A stretch of DNA of 64,000 nucleotides. It comes from Mactromeris polynyma. Its lineage: Eukaryota > Mollusca > Bivalvia > Venerida > Mactridae. Both the position numbers and the translations under genes were made by a program. The DNA is taken from assembly GCA_032209605.1 (NCBI GenBank), contig JASFXZ010000001.1, forward strand, positions 17,130,256-17,194,255, in the 5' to 3' direction. This document shows positions 26,801 to 36,200 of this stretch, in pieces; within the stretch, counting starts at the first letter, position 1; each line of letters starts with the position of its first letter. The notes under the pieces were generated by a model that saw only the letters and a list, made by a program, of their open reading frames with translations, searched no databases and was not told the origin of the DNA.

Positions 26801-29383
26801 CCGAAATAAATGTCAGGTCCCAATGTATCTTCTTACATGTTGAATTGAAATGGACTATTAGAAACCATGTATTGTCCGAAATAAAATTTCCTACCCGATG
26901 AATTAGAATGAATGAGGTCCCACTGCATTTCCTGCAGGAATATGTAACGTAAAGAAATTTATCCAAACATAGAGACTATGCTCACTAAATCTTGCAGAAA
27001 TTATTTCATGAACTCTTATCTGACTTAGTGTTTGCTCTATCTTACTTTTAGCCAAATCTTACCGCTGAGTACCATCGCACTTAGTCGTGATGAGACAGCT
27101 TCATCAATCAGTAGTTAATAAGGGTCTGACCTTGACATGTGTCCCTCACATTACTCAATCAAGGTCTTATTAAATTAATGCAATCGAAAAAAAACAGGTG
27201 CAGAATTTCATGTGTTGACCAAAATATTCCTGTGTAGTTTTGTTACTCAAATAAAAGTTTTGTGGGACAGATGGAAAAGGGGTAAATCAAAGTGCACAAC
27301 ACACAACATGGGGGAACAAAAATGTGAAAATCTGAGTCATTATGATTTGCTAGAAATAGGGCAAACACTATTTTGTATTAACAACCTTGCTTGTCTCTTG
27401 GGCTGTTTATATTTTATAAATCTTGGTCACACGACTGATATTCTCACGCACAAGAGATTAAACTTCTCTTGTGCAGGTAACTGTCAGACCTAATATGTTA
27501 TGAGAAAGCCTAGATTACTATTTGCATGTTACAGTCATCCATCGACTGTATTCCTATTAACATACCATACGTTTGAATTTAAGAACAGAGTGTGATATAA
27601 AGGGAGGTGCATTATGCAGAGACATGCATGTTTTACTTGAATACTTACTCATATATAATGAACTATGAGCTGGTACTGAAATTTACTATAAAATCTTTGT
27701 TTGCACCAATATATTACAATGCATGAGAAGGGGTAACAATAATTATATGTAAATAGATATATTAACCAAACATTCTTTTGTAAATTTTACTTGTCCAAAA
27801 GTCTTTATAGTTAAACATTTTGTAATTATCACTTTTTATGCTCAAATAATTATGTTCTGTCGTTCTTATTCAATTTCTCATTAACACTTGTGGATGTTAA
27901 GATTGTTGTTGTTGTCATTGTCGTCATAATCACTGTAGTCATTATATGTTTGTTCGTCATCACCAAAAATGTCATCACTTGTATAATTTTATATCTATTT
28001 TATAATATTTTTGGAATATCCTTGTCAAGATGGTTATTTCAATATGTAATTTCACACATCAGAAGTCTAACCTAAACAGGTCGTCCATGAAAATGTGTTG
28101 GTTTGCAGTACATTAAATGACCCACTAAGATGGAACCCATCTCAATTAATCATTGGCCCGCCCCTCTGCGCAAATTTATTTTGAGTAAAAAATCTAAAAA
28201 AAAAGTATAAATTACATGAAGATGTATTCACCTTAGCCGACCCACCCAGCAAAATGTGGGCGGGGCGCAAGACGATGTATATTCTTTCATGGAGGGCCTT
28301 ACCTGCTTCAGCTAGGTTATTCGTTGGACTTTTGTTGTATGAGAATGTGACGATTTCTGACATGAATATACATGTTTTTTTATTGATGTTATTAAACCTT
28401 AGGTCATATACTATTCATAAATCAAAATGAACACGTTCTCAATGATTTGCCAAATCTGTACTATTGTCTCGCGATTTTCTAAAATAAGCTACTTTCGGTT
28501 TAGAAACATGTCAGTTTCAAACTAACAGAATTTATATTTGTAAGATTAAATACAATTTGAGTGGTTGGAAACTACCATGTAGCCATATTAGAAGAGATGC
28601 CGCTTTTACAGTTGCTATGTCAAAACTTTAGAAGCATGATGTGTTATAGTTTAATTCGGTCTAGAAATTACCAGTACTCACTATATGTCTTACCCACTGT
28701 ATTGTATCGTTTTCATCTGCTTACGGTATACCGTCATGTCGAAATCAATTTGGGTCAACCTTAAAAAAAATGTTTGTTTGCTGTTCACCCACCCACAATA
28801 TTTGAGATGTGTTAGGTGTTTGATTATCTTTTTTTTCACTTCTTTTCGGTATAAAATTCAGGCATGACGATGCAAAATTTCAAAATGAGCTGAAACTTCG
28901 CAAAGGGGTCCAGAGGGCTGCTGAAGCTCCTGACTTTTAAGTATCTAAGATGGCTTAAATTGTCTCAAAAACATCCCTTGTGAGCGTCAAATCCGCGGAT
29001 ATCCGCGAATCCGCAAAAAATTGTCATGCCTGAAAATTGTAATGAATGTGGAGATGACATGAAAAAATTCGGCCCAAATTGCAAACAATAATTTGGGTGT
29101 GTGGGTACGAGGGCAGCAAACCAACATTCTTTTTCAAGATGACTTTTTTTTTTTTTCTTAGAATAGCTAAACACTCTAAAATCACTTCATTTTTGTTTTT
29201 TTCTAGAATCATTATATCACTGAAGTCAAATAATTGTTTGACCCTGTCAGCTATTATATACTTACTGTTTGTTTTGTACATCTTTCAGATGATAAGATGG
29301 ACATCGACGATATACCAAAAAGTCACCACACCCTCGAGTTCTTTGAAATGTGCGCCCAACTAATCCAAACACTGGCTCGATAA
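11858..29383 (+). CDS. PRKAA: AMP-activated protein kinase catalytic subunit alpha, C-terminal half (partial gene, 3' end)
   Basis: AMPK alpha is the catalytic subunit of the energy-sensing heterotrimer; its C-terminal domain binds the beta and gamma subunits. Six constitutive exons are read: 11858-11897, 12649-12738, 13081-13151, 13929-13994, 15032-15173 and 29289-29383, plus an optional exon at 24087-24116. All have GT-AG borders and compatible phases. Family landmarks in order are PHPERMP in the linker, KKAKWHLGIRSQSKP at the start of the C-terminal domain, DWKVINAFHVRVRKLNP, KMSLQLYQVDQKSFLLDF, and the terminal EFFEMCAQLIQTLAR. These match animal AMPK alpha as I know it, closer to the vertebrate alpha-2 wording. 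The serine-rich ST-loop before the terminal helix is short. Kinase, UBA-like and early linker exons are absent and presumably lie upstream of the window. No frameshift or stop interrupts the joined exons. Confidence 0.95.
11925..12030 (+). mobile_element. tRNA-like SINE head, degraded
   Basis: ggctcgagagctcagtgtta and gagcatttgccttgag resemble a tRNA 5' half, and gcgggtttgagcattgg a decayed box B. It lies just after PRKAA exon a. Confidence 0.5.
12105..12260. repeat. AT-rich low-complexity tract
   Basis: Runs of atatacatataatatataa and similar words between PRKAA exons a and b. It is simple sequence with no gene. Confidence 0.9.
12370..12590 (+). mobile_element. SINE, same body family as 19120
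   Basis: Contains gttcaagtcctactcaag (box B-like), gtccagatggcttatggaag, tggttctacccaggtgtcaa and gggatagtcactgtaagacc. The head is degraded. An 84-codon frame through it is not a gene. Confidence 0.7.
12649..12738 (+). CDS. PRKAA: PRKAA exon b (linker into C-terminal domain)
   Basis: The 90-nt exon lies between a tttcttcag acceptor and a gtaagc donor, phase 1 to 1. It encodes a variable linker and then AKKAKWHLG, the start of the regulatory C-terminal domain. Confidence 0.93.
13081..13151 (+). CDS. PRKAA: PRKAA exon c
   Basis: The 71-nt exon follows a gtttttcag acceptor and precedes gtaagt, phase 1 to 0. It encodes IRSQSKPQDIMHEVFRAMKS and then LNF, a highly conserved stretch of the AMPK alpha C-terminal domain. 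Confidence 0.95.
13539..13720. mobile_element. TACAGTAAAAC-type palindromic MITE (family T)
   Basis: Begins ggaaaacctcacttaacgac and ends attactgaggttttactgta. The interior has ttttcactgttttgctcttt, shared by the other copies. It lies in the PRKAA intron between exons c and d. Confidence 0.85.
13929..13994 (+). CDS. PRKAA: PRKAA exon d
   Basis: The 66-nt exon lies between a gtgtttcag acceptor and a gtaagt donor, phase 0 at both ends. It encodes DWKVINAFHVRVRKLNPITN and then KH, matching the beta-strand region of the AMPK alpha C-terminal domain. Confidence 0.95.
14058..14988. repeat. 28-bp minisatellite, about 33 copies, in a PRKAA intron
   Basis: Unit ggctatatgaaggaattccc plus attacaat. 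Variants include ggagtaattccc and attgcaat, and the attgcaat type is clustered in about 14680-14910. The array fills most of the intron between exons d and e and ends about 43 bases before the exon e acceptor. Confidence 0.95.
15032..15173 (+). CDS. PRKAA: PRKAA exon e (C-terminal domain and ST-loop)
   Basis: The 142-nt exon follows a ctgtttcag acceptor and precedes gtacga, phase 0 to 1. It encodes KMSLQLYQVDQKSFLLDF and then a short serine/threonine-rich loop (STATSLVSQGSSDN). The loop corresponds to the regulatory ST-loop of AMPK alpha. A 28-bp minisatellite ends only about 43 bases before the acceptor. Confidence 0.95.
15905..16110 (+). mobile_element. tRNA-derived SINE (gttagtactggttgataatt tail)
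   Basis: A tRNA-like head has tctgttggtaaagtgctgag (box A-like) and gggtgcaattcctg (box B-like). It is followed by gaaggggaagttagtactgg and attaattccaagaaaaactt. The same tail occurs at 35060 and, expanded, at 37690. Confidence 0.75.
16666..16810. repeat. Dispersed element family P, copy 4 (opposite orientation)
   Basis: Carries ctctgattggttgtttctga, aattgaccaatagaaaggct and ctccaggctcagtttataac, the inverse of the family order. It begins gaggttataat. Confidence 0.8.
17483..17590. repeat. Dispersed element family P, copy 5 (internally shortened)
   Basis: Has ttgagaccagtctaaggctg, ctcagaaccaaccgatca and gtgactggtcttcaaatcc. The ccattggtcaatt part is missing. Confidence 0.75.
18060..18560. 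repeat. Probable old dispersed element with a chance 188-codon frame
   Basis: The wording gtatgagccatg, cctttgcaaccaatgcggac and atcaggctgcacatctgtta resembles, from memory, a very common bivalve dispersed repeat. A minus-strand frame (18005-18571) runs through it but shows no protein-like composition I recognise. Confidence 0.35.
18619..18802. mobile_element. TACAGTAAAAC-type palindromic MITE (family T)
   Basis: Begins tacagtaaaacctcacttaa and ends attgagattttactgta. TA flanks at both ends would fit a Tc1/mariner-type TA duplication; that assignment is inferred. Confidence 0.85.
19120..19300 (+). mobile_element. tRNA-derived SINE
   Basis: Box A tggtcgagtgg and box B ggattcgaatcc are both near consensus. 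They are followed by a body with gtagttctacacagttgtca and ggaatagtcagtaaaagatc, shared with the SINE at 12370. Confidence 0.75.
19811..19965. mobile_element. Fold-back element family F, complete copy
   Basis: Ends cacaggagattgtca and tggcaatctcctgtg are inverted. The interior repeats ttctctccctttatcccttc several times in the same direction, so it is an intermediate between a fold-back element and an array. Confidence 0.85.
21295..21432. repeat. Dispersed element family P, copy 6
   Basis: Contains gagactaatctccaaatgca, accattggtcaatttaag, accatccaatcagg and gaaactggtgttcaaactca. The family order is preserved. Confidence 0.8.
23632..23895. repeat. Degenerate tandem repeat built on tccagtctggtaaaa
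   Basis: Roughly ten imperfect copies of a unit with tccagtctggtaaa at irregular 25-30 bp spacing. It is an old, decayed array in the PRKAA last intron, directly before the 78-bp palindrome. Confidence 0.75.
23925..24002. repeat. 78-bp near-perfect palindrome, copy 1
   Basis: Arms tcgagggctcaacgcaacac and the inverse ending ttgcgatgagccctcga meet at cctatgtatttatatagg. It lies 85 bases upstream of the candidate PRKAA microexon. It is the same element as at 61928-62005. Confidence 0.9.
24087..24116 (+). CDS. PRKAA: Candidate PRKAA cassette microexon
   Basis: A 30-nt segment lies between an acceptor (gtgcacatttcag) and a strong donor (gtaagtct), inside the 14.1-kb last intron. It is phase 1 at both ends, so including it keeps frame and adds DMTGNILLMP within the ST-loop; skipping it also keeps frame. 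Its coding status is inferred from phase and splice signals only. No transcript evidence is available. Confidence 0.5.
26751..26925. mobile_element. Short TIR element, mariner-MITE-like, copy 1
   Basis: Begins cagttggacctcgtttattc and ends gaatgaggtcccactg, an inverted pair. The interior has ccgaataa and ccgaaataa words. A second copy in reverse orientation lies at 42034-42210. The class is inferred from the appearance of the ends. Confidence 0.7.
28858..29034. mobile_element. Short TIR element just upstream of the PRKAA terminal exon
   Basis: Begins ttcaggcatgacgatgc and ends aaattgtcatgcctgaa, an inverted pair. The interior has the palindromic word ccgcggatatccgcg. It ends about 250 bases before the terminal-exon acceptor. 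Confidence 0.75.
29289..29383 (+). CDS. PRKAA: PRKAA terminal exon
   Basis: The exon starts after catctttcag, phase 1, and ends at TAA (29381-29383). It encodes DDKMDIDDIPKSHHTLEFFE and then MCAQLIQTLAR, the invariant C-terminal helix of AMPK alpha (compare DFFEMC...TLAR in vertebrates). Confidence 0.95.
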
Positions 29384-29593
29384 TTCCTGGAGGGATGGAG
29401 GACACTTTCTGAAGACTTAATCTCCTATAATAGCCTAGATGATGCTCTTATGTGTGACAATATATTTGTATTGGCTGTATTTTTCGTGGAAATTGATAAA
29501 ACATTTCGTATTGAGATTAATCTCATGGAAAGTTAATCTCTGCTCTCAATTTCGTGCATTCTGTATTGAAGTCATTAGTGTATACATAGTGTC

Positions 29594-29599
29594 AATAAA
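29594..29599 (+). terminator. Candidate PRKAA polyadenylation signal
   Basis: An AATAAA hexamer lies about 210 bases after the PRKAA stop codon, the first canonical hexamer in that 3' flank. Its position fits a short 3' UTR. The actual cleavage site is not visible. Confidence 0.4.
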
Positions 29600-30049
29600 A
29601 TAAGGGGATATTTATGACAGCGCGATATTAAACCTATACTGGTTGTTGTTCTTCATAGATGGACATATAAGTACATGTATATATTCCCCGGCCTATCAGT
29701 TTCTTTCATTCTTTGCCATTCTTATTCCTGGGTTTTTGCTCTGGAGAGATGTTGATAGTATATTCTTACTGTAGATATAAACAATGCTGTTATTGTTGAT
29801 AAGAGGTTGTAACTCAACAGGGGACTGCTTAAGAGAGGATTGCAATAAATTTATTATATAATTGTCAGTAACTCTCTTGATGTTGAAATTGATTGACCTG
29901 TAAATGAGAATCTCTTCTTTCTGTCGATTCACATTCTTATGAAGTTTTATACTGATGTATCAATGGCTTACAAAGACATGTACTTAAAACTATAGAAATT
30001 ATCTCCCTTTATCGCTTCTAGAGTTCTCTCCCTTACTAAAGTATATACA

Positions 30050-30217
30050 TACAGTAAAACTGCAATAATAAGACTAACCTAGGGACCATTAAATTCTGGT
30101 CTTCTTAATGAGATGGTCTTAATATCGAGGTTGAAAATATTGAACATGGACTTGAAAAGTATGTTCTTAATTTTGAGGTGGTTTTATTATTGAGTTTTTT
30201 TTTATGGTTTTACTGTA
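30050..30217. mobile_element. TACAGTAAAAC-type MITE (family T)
   Basis: Starts tacagtaaaactgcaataat and ends atggttttactgta. It sits directly beside a fragment of the fold-back element family. Confidence 0.8.
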
Positions 30218-32362
30218 TACTATAGAAGGGATATATGTAGAGATTTCACAACAATCTCGTGTGCTTAAAACCATGACTGTCCTGTGTGTGTCTAAGCCAT
30301 ATTAGTGCAATTTGTTGTTTGATAAAATAGAGTTAAGTTTGTGATGTTTATTTAGAATTGTTTGTCTGGATTCCTGACTTGCTTCAGAATGCTTTTATTC
30401 CTTCCATTATCTTAAGTCATTCTTCAACCCTTTCTTTTTATCATGTGAAGTCCAATGTGTCTATAAAAAACATCAACTTTTGATGTTAATTGATGGCCTC
30501 TTAAATAGGTTAAATTAGGGAAATAATTTTCTGTTAAATGTTTGAAATGCAAATCAACTCGAGTGTTTTATTCCAAACAAATTTGTTATGCAGTTTTCCC
30601 TCGAGTCATTTACTGAACAAAGATGTGTATTTGCATATATCAGGAATTAATTATACATTGAGTTAACTAGATAGTCAGAGCAGTATTTAGTGTTTTGTGT
30701 GTGAAATTGTGAGGGCAATTTGATTGGCTCAGATATATTGATAGCAATCAATGTTTTGCAAACATTTCTGTGTTGAATTTTTATGAATTGTATAATTGTG
30801 CATAAAATGCACTTTCATGTATGTAGTTGACTTAATCACTATTAATTAATTGTCTTAACCCTTTTGAAGCATGGTAGAGCAAACATGAGGTGTTTTATGT
30901 GTGTAACTTGTTTAATTACTTAAATATTACATGTTCAGTCATGTGCGATTATACAGAATAATGTCTTATTTTAGGTACCATATTCGTTGGCTGGTCTCTG
31001 TCCGTTTTTCTGTTAAGAATTAGGAATACTGAGCTTGACAAATTTTGTGTACAGAAGAGTTAAGGAATGTTGGCATGTCAGTTGCATGCATGGATCCGGA
31101 GAGGGCTCCCCCTAAGATTCTGACAAATAAGGTTGTCCATATCTAATCCTAGACCAAAAGGGGTGCCCAAATTCAAGGGCCGCTGCCTTACATGGAGCTG
31201 GACCCTCTGACATAAATGGCTGGATCTGGGCTATTCTCCTTTAGCACCGGGCGCTTATTCTGATACGATCATATTCACCCTCTGCTTTATAACACGAGTT
31301 ATAGGTACTGTAAACAGGGGTTTAAGTATGACCTGACTTGCCCCCTTTCTGTCCATGTTCAAATAGCTTATATGGGTCGGAGTTCTTTATGATCTTCATA
31401 AATTATTCTGAAATGTTTCTCCCTCAACATTTTAAATTTGGATTCTACCTGACGCCTTCAAAAATATTTCGAAGTTCTTCTGCATTTTGTATCATTCTTG
31501 TACTTTTACATATATTTTACTATTTACTCTTTTAACCACTGTCTGCCATACACTTATAACTTTTTAGCTTTCTTTTTTCCTACATTGTGTTTTTATTGCA
31601 ATTATGTATGTTATGATTGTGAAAGCATGCTATTTCCTGCAGATGTGTTTCGTTTTTCAATTTTTTTTGACAGAAAATTATGAAGATATTACCTATTAAC
31701 TCGTGTAAATTTTGTATATATTGGTAGTAGACTGTGTGTTACTGTATGTACATTAATTGTAATTAATTACAAAGAAAATGTTGTTTTGTTATAAGTAAAT
31801 AATCTTGTTGAGTATGTATGTGTGTGTTAATGAATGTACACAAATACTATTAAAATCTATTTGTAGATTACTTTCGAAAATTTTATATATTCTCCCATTG
31901 GCAACAATACAAACATCTGGCACAAATACACATAGGAAAATGATATCTTATCCATGAATATTACAGATTTTCCTCCCTAGTATGACCTCATTGATGGCAC
32001 TGCATTCACATAACTTCCGCTTTAGAACTACTGGTTGAAAATTGACTCAAGGCATCCCTTAATGATAGGAGTCCTGTCACCTGTGAGTGCTCGAGGCAGC
32101 ACCCCTTTGGTTAAAGCTCTCATTTACTTTTACATCTCTTTTCAGTGCTACCCCATGGAGTTCAACCAAATGTGGTTGGCGACATCCATGAGTGTATAAA
32201 TATAGTACCAATGGTGGCTCTTGCACCATATACTTTTAGTGCACATACACGTTCAAACGAAATAAAACCCAACAGAGCAGCAATACCGGTCCTCTTGACA
32301 TGTTGCTTCCATTGAAAGCAAGGTTAGATAGTGCTGTCTGCCTTTCAAAAGGACCAATCACA

Positions 32363-32466
32363 AGATATTGTCATGACTTCTCTCCCTTTATCCCTTCTTG
32401 AGTTCTCTCCCTTACTACATACACTATAGAAGGGATAAAGGGAGAGAACTAGTGACTCTCCTGTGT
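32363..32466. mobile_element. Fold-back element family F copy
   Basis: Left part attgtcatgacttctctccc and right part agggataaagggagagaact agtgac tctcctgtg. The arms are inverted about ctatagaagg. Confidence 0.8.
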
Positions 32467-32670
32467 ATATCTATAAAAAGAATTGAATAGTTCGCTTCAT
32501 ATTTCCTGTTACAACTGCCATTTTAAGCAGACAGATAATCTTGACTCAACAGCTCAATAGTAATCGAAACATGTCCATTTTCTTAAAAACAGTCGCAAAA
32601 TAACATTGACATTCTTGACATGTGTCGCGGGTTTATAGTGACAAGAGTAACAGGCAAATGTCCTAGTTTT

Positions 32671-32676
32671 TTTAAT
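32671..32676 (-). terminator. Candidate MFSD2 polyadenylation signal
   Basis: On the minus strand an ATTAAA hexamer lies about 420 bases past the MFSD2 stop codon. I see no AATAAA closer to the stop on this strand. The call is weak. Confidence 0.2.
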
Positions 32677-33094
32677 GTCAAACACGAAAAGATACAGTAA
32701 TCAATGACTGATAAGATCATAGTTAATATACACACATACCTTCTCATACAATAAAGGTGAGTAAGAATAAAATTAAGTGTTTTCATTGGCTAACCACTCA
32801 AAGTTTGTTCTCAAGTAAATAAAAATGGACTATTAAGTGCACCCCTTTACTCGTCATGTGCATTTTCCATTGACATTATCATGTGTAAACATAATAGTAG
32901 ATATGTAGATAAAATTCAGTTGATAATGTACAAATGTACATGTATCACGTGATCCACGTGCATTGTATAAGCCTCTGACTTATCGGCAGTTTGTCGCAAA
33001 ACTATTGTAACTGCTTAATCAATGCTGAGATAGAATGTTTTGGCGCCAAATTCTCGATATGGGATCGACGATCAAATCACAGTTTTATCGACTT

Positions 33095-33215
33095 TCACAT
33101 TCGTTCACTCTCCACTATACTTTTATAACTAACACTCGGCGTAAAGTCACGATCGTGCATATAAGTTGGATTAGTGTTACCTCCGTCTGCTGGTGAATCT
33201 TCATTGTTTAACTTT
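33095..33215 (-). CDS. MFSD2: MFSD2 terminal exon (cytosolic tail)
   Basis: The 121-nt exon follows cgtttacag and ends at TGA (33095-33097). Its first base completes the AGA codon left by exon 12. It encodes a polar tail of 39 residues (KLNNEDSPADGG to SIVESERM) in the position of the vertebrate cytosolic tail. Confidence 0.82.
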
Positions 33216-36200
33216 CTGTAAACGAAACAAAACATATATGAACAAGAAATATCTTGAAAAAAGATAACCGGCGTAGATAGAATGATGTCTTCCAATGAAA
33301 TAAGGTTTTTTGCAACATGATGAAAAATAAATCCTTTCAAAAAATGAACTCTGATCTATTTATACTATAATCATGGACTTGTCCTTTCAGGGTCATATAT
33401 ATATGCTGTTTTCTCGTAGATTCGTGGTCATTGCAAGTTCATTCAGTACACAGTTTACTTACATATTTTTCATTTTAAACAAAAAACATTATTGTAAATC
33501 ATTACAAAGTCTGAAGCAACATTTGTATATGTTTTACAACGAGGACAACATTTAGTTGGTAACAAATATAGGTCAAAATCAATGTTATATAGCTACGCCG
33601 AAAAACTCAATGTTATAAGCTAGCACTCGTTAATCTTATCCTCGCTATTCGTGCACAATCGCTGCAATCGCAACATCTCGGCAATTTCCGTAACAGTTCG
33701 GAAAGAGACCTCGAAGGTACGCGTATGAATATACCTAAAATCTCAATATTTTCTTACTGTTAACTACAAGACATCTGACCGGGGCAACACAATTTAACGT
33801 TATCTAGATGTTTTATGTGCCTCATACATTCACTTTATGCAGCCATTTTGGAACGACTTTTGCCGAGGTGATCCGATTGCAATCGTCTCACCGAGCGGGC
33901 ACGTGACGATTACGCGTTTGTTGAACGTTGTTGATTTGAACGAATACTCGAGTGTCGGGTTAATATTGTATAAATGTTACCCAATTTTGCACAACGAACG
34001 TTCTAGAAAACGGGGTATAATACCCTTTGACCCCTGATTTGTTTGCGTACACATTCTACCAGCTCTTGCTATATACGTCCCTGATCCATATGAATTGGGA
34101 ACTTCAGGCTCATACCTCAGTTTAGCTCGTACAGATTCTCTCAATTTCTTTCTTCTAGCTTCGTTTATAGGATAACCCCACAGGGCTACCAGAGCAATAA
34201 GTGTGAACACCACAGGACCGGGAACCACCAACATTTGTAAGGACAAAGCTACTGATTCTGGTTGATTACACTCGCCAGTTCTATATCCTCCTAAACTGAA
34301 AAAAACATACTAAAATAAGAACATCGTAATAAAAATGTCTGTGGTACACCAACCCATCAACTGCATTGGCCTGACATATCTTTGTCGAATCTCATGTGTC
34401 TTTGTTTCGTGTGTCTAAAAATCTGAAACATCTATAAAATGACCAACAGAGATTGTGAGTAGGGGTATCGAAATCAAACATTTTTAAAGGATGGCCTTAA
34501 TATCGTGTGTGATCAAGTCATGTAATATTAACATTTTGTGTTTACCAAGTAGATACAATAAACGATGTACCATAAGCTGTACTATATAGTGAGCTTTTAA
34601 ACCAAACTTTTGACATGCACTATTATGAAAACATTGCATTGTTACACATGATTAATATAACTGCACATTTGCACATCACTATTAAGTTATATAGGAGTAT
34701 TTTTCATAGATAAGCTGACGTCGGGTGCAGTTAACGAACACTTTGGTTCACTGGTTTTTTTTGTGGGGGTGGGGGGCTTAATATATTTGTTCATACAATG
34801 CTCTGTCTCTTAAACATATTTCGGCTGTTTTCATGTATGAAACGATGCGTGGTGTCATGCCAAATGTAATATGCTGGAAGGTACCACATTCAAGTTCACA
34901 AAGACAGCCTGGTTAGCTCAGTATTTACAGCTCAAGACTGTCAGCCGGGTTCGATTCCCGGCCGGCTGGGCAGTTATTGTCCTACTGTGACATTTGGCCA
35001 CGGTCAATTGTCACGCACCTGTGATACATGTATATATATAGATAATCAGCTGCTTTCGAAAGGGCAAGTTAGAACTTGTTGTTGATTAATTCCAGGTAAA
35101 CTGCTTACAGAGGACACCCTTATATGGTATGTATACTCGGTACATTTAAAAACGCACAGTTTTTGTCCTGTGAAATGTTTGTGTCATTTAGTTGCATTTT
35201 GAAACAAATTTAATAAAAAATACCTGTTGACTGTAAATAGGATACAGCGTACATGTTGTACACACATGTAATAGTATGGTATATACAGCGTACATGTTGT
35301 ACACACATGTAATAGTATGGTATATACAGCGTACATGTTGTACACACATGTAATAGTATGGTATATACAGCGTACATGTTGTACACACATGTAATAGTAT
35401 GGTATATACAGCGTACATGTTGTACACACATGTAATAGTATGGTATATACAGCGTACATGTTGTACACACATGTAATAGTATGGTATATACAGCGTACAT
35501 GTTGTACACACATGTAATAGTATGATATATACAGCGTACATGTTGTACACACATGTAATAGTATGATATATACAGCGTACATGTTGTACACACATGTAAT
35601 AGTATGATATATACAGCGTACATGTTGTACACACATGTAATAGTATGGTATATACAGCGTACATGTTGTACACACATGTACTAGTATGGTATATACAGCG
35701 TACATGTTGTACACACATGTAATAGTATGGTATATACAGTGTACATGTTGTACACACATGTAATAGTATGGTATATACAGTGTACATGTTGTACACACAT
35801 GTAATAGTATGGTATATACAGTGTACATGTTGTACACACATGTAATAGTATGGTATATACAGTGTACATGTTGTACACACATGTAATAGTATGGTATAAG
35901 TCATGGTCTTGTATTTCTATGTAAGTCCAGGAAACTTGAGAAAATCTGTCTCCATGGAGCGTTTCTAAATGTACTGAATATATCATAATCAATTTGCATG
36001 TCACACAATCACATCTAAATTGTCTATTCAGTCAATTTCTAGACAATTAAATCGAAATAGTAAACACAATGATCAACTATACATACGCAAGTACGGCTTG
36101 AGAAATGCCCAAACCAACGCCGATAGATAGTTTGCTGAAGAACACATAAAATGAATAGAAAATGGATTCTTTTCTGGTGCCATATTTCAGAAAAAATTCG

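Larger units (their letters stand above)
15174..29288 (+). other. PRKAA: 14.1-kb last intron of PRKAA
   Basis: Bounded by the donor at 15174 and the acceptor ending at 29288. It holds two tRNA-derived SINEs, several palindromic elements, a degenerate tandem array (23632-23895), a 78-bp palindrome and the candidate microexon at 24087. Long parts (about 20000-21290, 21440-23600 and 24900-26740) show no gene or clear repeat to me. Confidence 0.8.
29600..33094. other. Intergenic region between convergent PRKAA and MFSD2
   Basis: Tail-to-tail space that includes both 3' flanks. It contains fold-back element copies at 29998-30040 and 32363-32466 and a TACAGTAAAAC-type MITE at 30050-30217. I see no further gene in it. 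Confidence 0.7.

Noticed and set aside
35184..35904. Three overlapping minus-strand ORFs of 155-238 codons
   Set aside because: They are one 41-bp repeat read in three frames inside an MFSD2 intron.
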